The notes beneath the pieces are model-generated. The model saw only the letters and a program-made list of their open reading frames with translations, made no database searches and was not told the origin of the DNA. Positions 5,551-5,690 of a stretch of DNA of 5,690 nucleotides are shown here, one piece after another. Numbering within the stretch: the first letter of the stretch is position 1; every line of letters begins with the position of its first letter. The translations under genes were made by a program, and so were the position numbers. The stretch covers positions 1-5,690 of the forward strand of contig CABRFW010000111.1 of the NCBI GenBank assembly GCA_902470265.1, written 5' to 3'. The stretch comes from an uncultured Collinsella sp. Lineage in GTDB: Bacteria; Actinomycetota; Coriobacteriia; Coriobacteriales; Coriobacteriaceae.

Positions 5551-5603
5551 CTGTTACTAAAAAGGTAACAGTACTCATATTTGCCCTTTTTTGCCCACGG
5601 GGT
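5551..5603 (-). repeat. Right copy of the inverted module, with a perfect 7-bp hairpin
   Basis: On the minus strand this copy begins at 5603 and reads inward. It ends in a clean stem-loop, CTGTTAC (5551-5557) with GTAACAG (5565-5571) around a 7-nt loop, which overlaps the shared core. The same place in the left copy retains part of this pairing, which suggests the hairpin belongs to the module and is not chance. Confidence 0.7.
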
Positions 5604-5640
5604 CTGGAAAGCGCCGTCAGTGAGGTCTCAGGGAAGGCGT

Positions 5641-5653
5641 TTCGAGGCTCGAA
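5641..5653. repeat. Short palindrome TTCGAG-G-CTCGAA
   Basis: Perfect 6-bp arms surround a single central G, 11 bp before the terminator hairpin at the right edge. It lies in the stretch 5604-5664, where I see no gene. It may be a minor site or part of the 3' region of the gene to the right; nothing decides. Confidence 0.25.
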
Positions 5654-5664
5654 GGACACAAAAC

Positions 5665-5690
5665 GGGGGCGCAGGTTGTCCTGCGCCCCC
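5665..5690 (-). terminator. Intrinsic terminator of a minus-strand gene beyond the right edge
   Basis: GGGGGCGCAG (5665-5674) and CTGCGCCCCC (5681-5690) form a perfect 10-bp GC-rich stem with a 6-nt loop. On the minus strand the stem is followed by GTTTTGTGT, a fair T-tract, as expected if a gene to the right is transcribed leftward. A plus-strand role cannot be judged because the downstream bases lie outside the window. Confidence 0.65.

Larger units (their letters stand above)
5364..5603. mobile_element. 240-bp element bounded by inverted modules, MITE-like (tentative)
   Basis: The left end (5364-5400) and the reverse complement of the right end (5567-5603) match at 35 of 37 positions, and weaker similarity continues to 5415 and 5552 (about 43 of 52). 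The shared core begins ACCCCGTGGGCAAAAAA and ends CAAATATGAGTACTGTT. The interior, 5416-5551, has no credible gene; its left part is AT-rich, unlike the surrounding genes. Interior symmetries include AACATAT/ATATGTT (5412-5418 and 5450-5456). I find no target-site duplication outside the ends, so it may be a decayed miniature transposable element or simply two copies of a dispersed regulatory repeat in opposite orientation. This long stretch without genes (5229-5690) otherwise holds only the hairpins listed here. Confidence 0.5.

Noticed and set aside
1..5690. CRISPR array or phage/restriction defence island
   Set aside because: No regularly spaced direct repeats and no cas, methyltransferase or phage genes were found. 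The Vsr domain alone does not make a restriction locus.

Overview
The window looks like chromosomal DNA from a high-GC Gram-positive gut actinobacterium, most probably Collinsella or another member of the Coriobacteriia. That placement is an inference from the GC-rich third codon positions, the flavour of the proteins (a BceAB-type transporter and a Clostridia/Coriobacteria-like DAHP synthase) and the style of the intergenic repeats; no rRNA or marker gene settles it.

Layout. (1) Positions 1-769, minus strand: the first 256 residues of one protein that carries a MutT/NudG-like NUDIX hydrolase domain, a basic Lys/Pro/Arg linker and the front half of a Vsr (very short patch repair) endonuclease domain. 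The gene runs off the left edge. No stop codon separates the two domains. (2) Positions 770-917: a 148-bp divergent intergenic region with three inverted repeats, one of them directly in front of the next operon's ribosome binding site. (3) Positions 918-3930, plus strand: a two-gene operon with an 11-nt overlap, encoding an ABC ATPase and a 745-residue FtsX-family permease. Together they make a BceAB-type (peptide-antibiotic sensing/detoxification) exporter with an unusually large extracytoplasmic domain. (4) Positions 3931-4113: convergent intergenic region with a 99-nt, strongly base-paired element and a separate 12-bp hairpin abutting the next gene's stop codon. (5) Positions 4114-5145, minus strand: a complete class I DAHP synthase, first step of the shikimate pathway, with a good sigma-70-type promoter at 5200-5228. 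(6) Positions 5229-5690: no convincing gene. It holds an A-tract hairpin, a 240-bp element bounded by inverted ~37-52 nt modules, and a strong terminator hairpin at the right edge that probably ends a minus-strand gene outside the window.

How they relate. The four genes do not form one pathway. The transporter pair works as one membrane complex. The NUDIX-Vsr fusion would join nucleotide-pool cleaning to T:G mismatch nicking in one polypeptide. The DAHP synthase is a stand-alone biosynthetic gene. The most interesting items are the NUDIX-Vsr fusion, the structured element at 3975-4073 and the paired inverted modules at 5364-5603.
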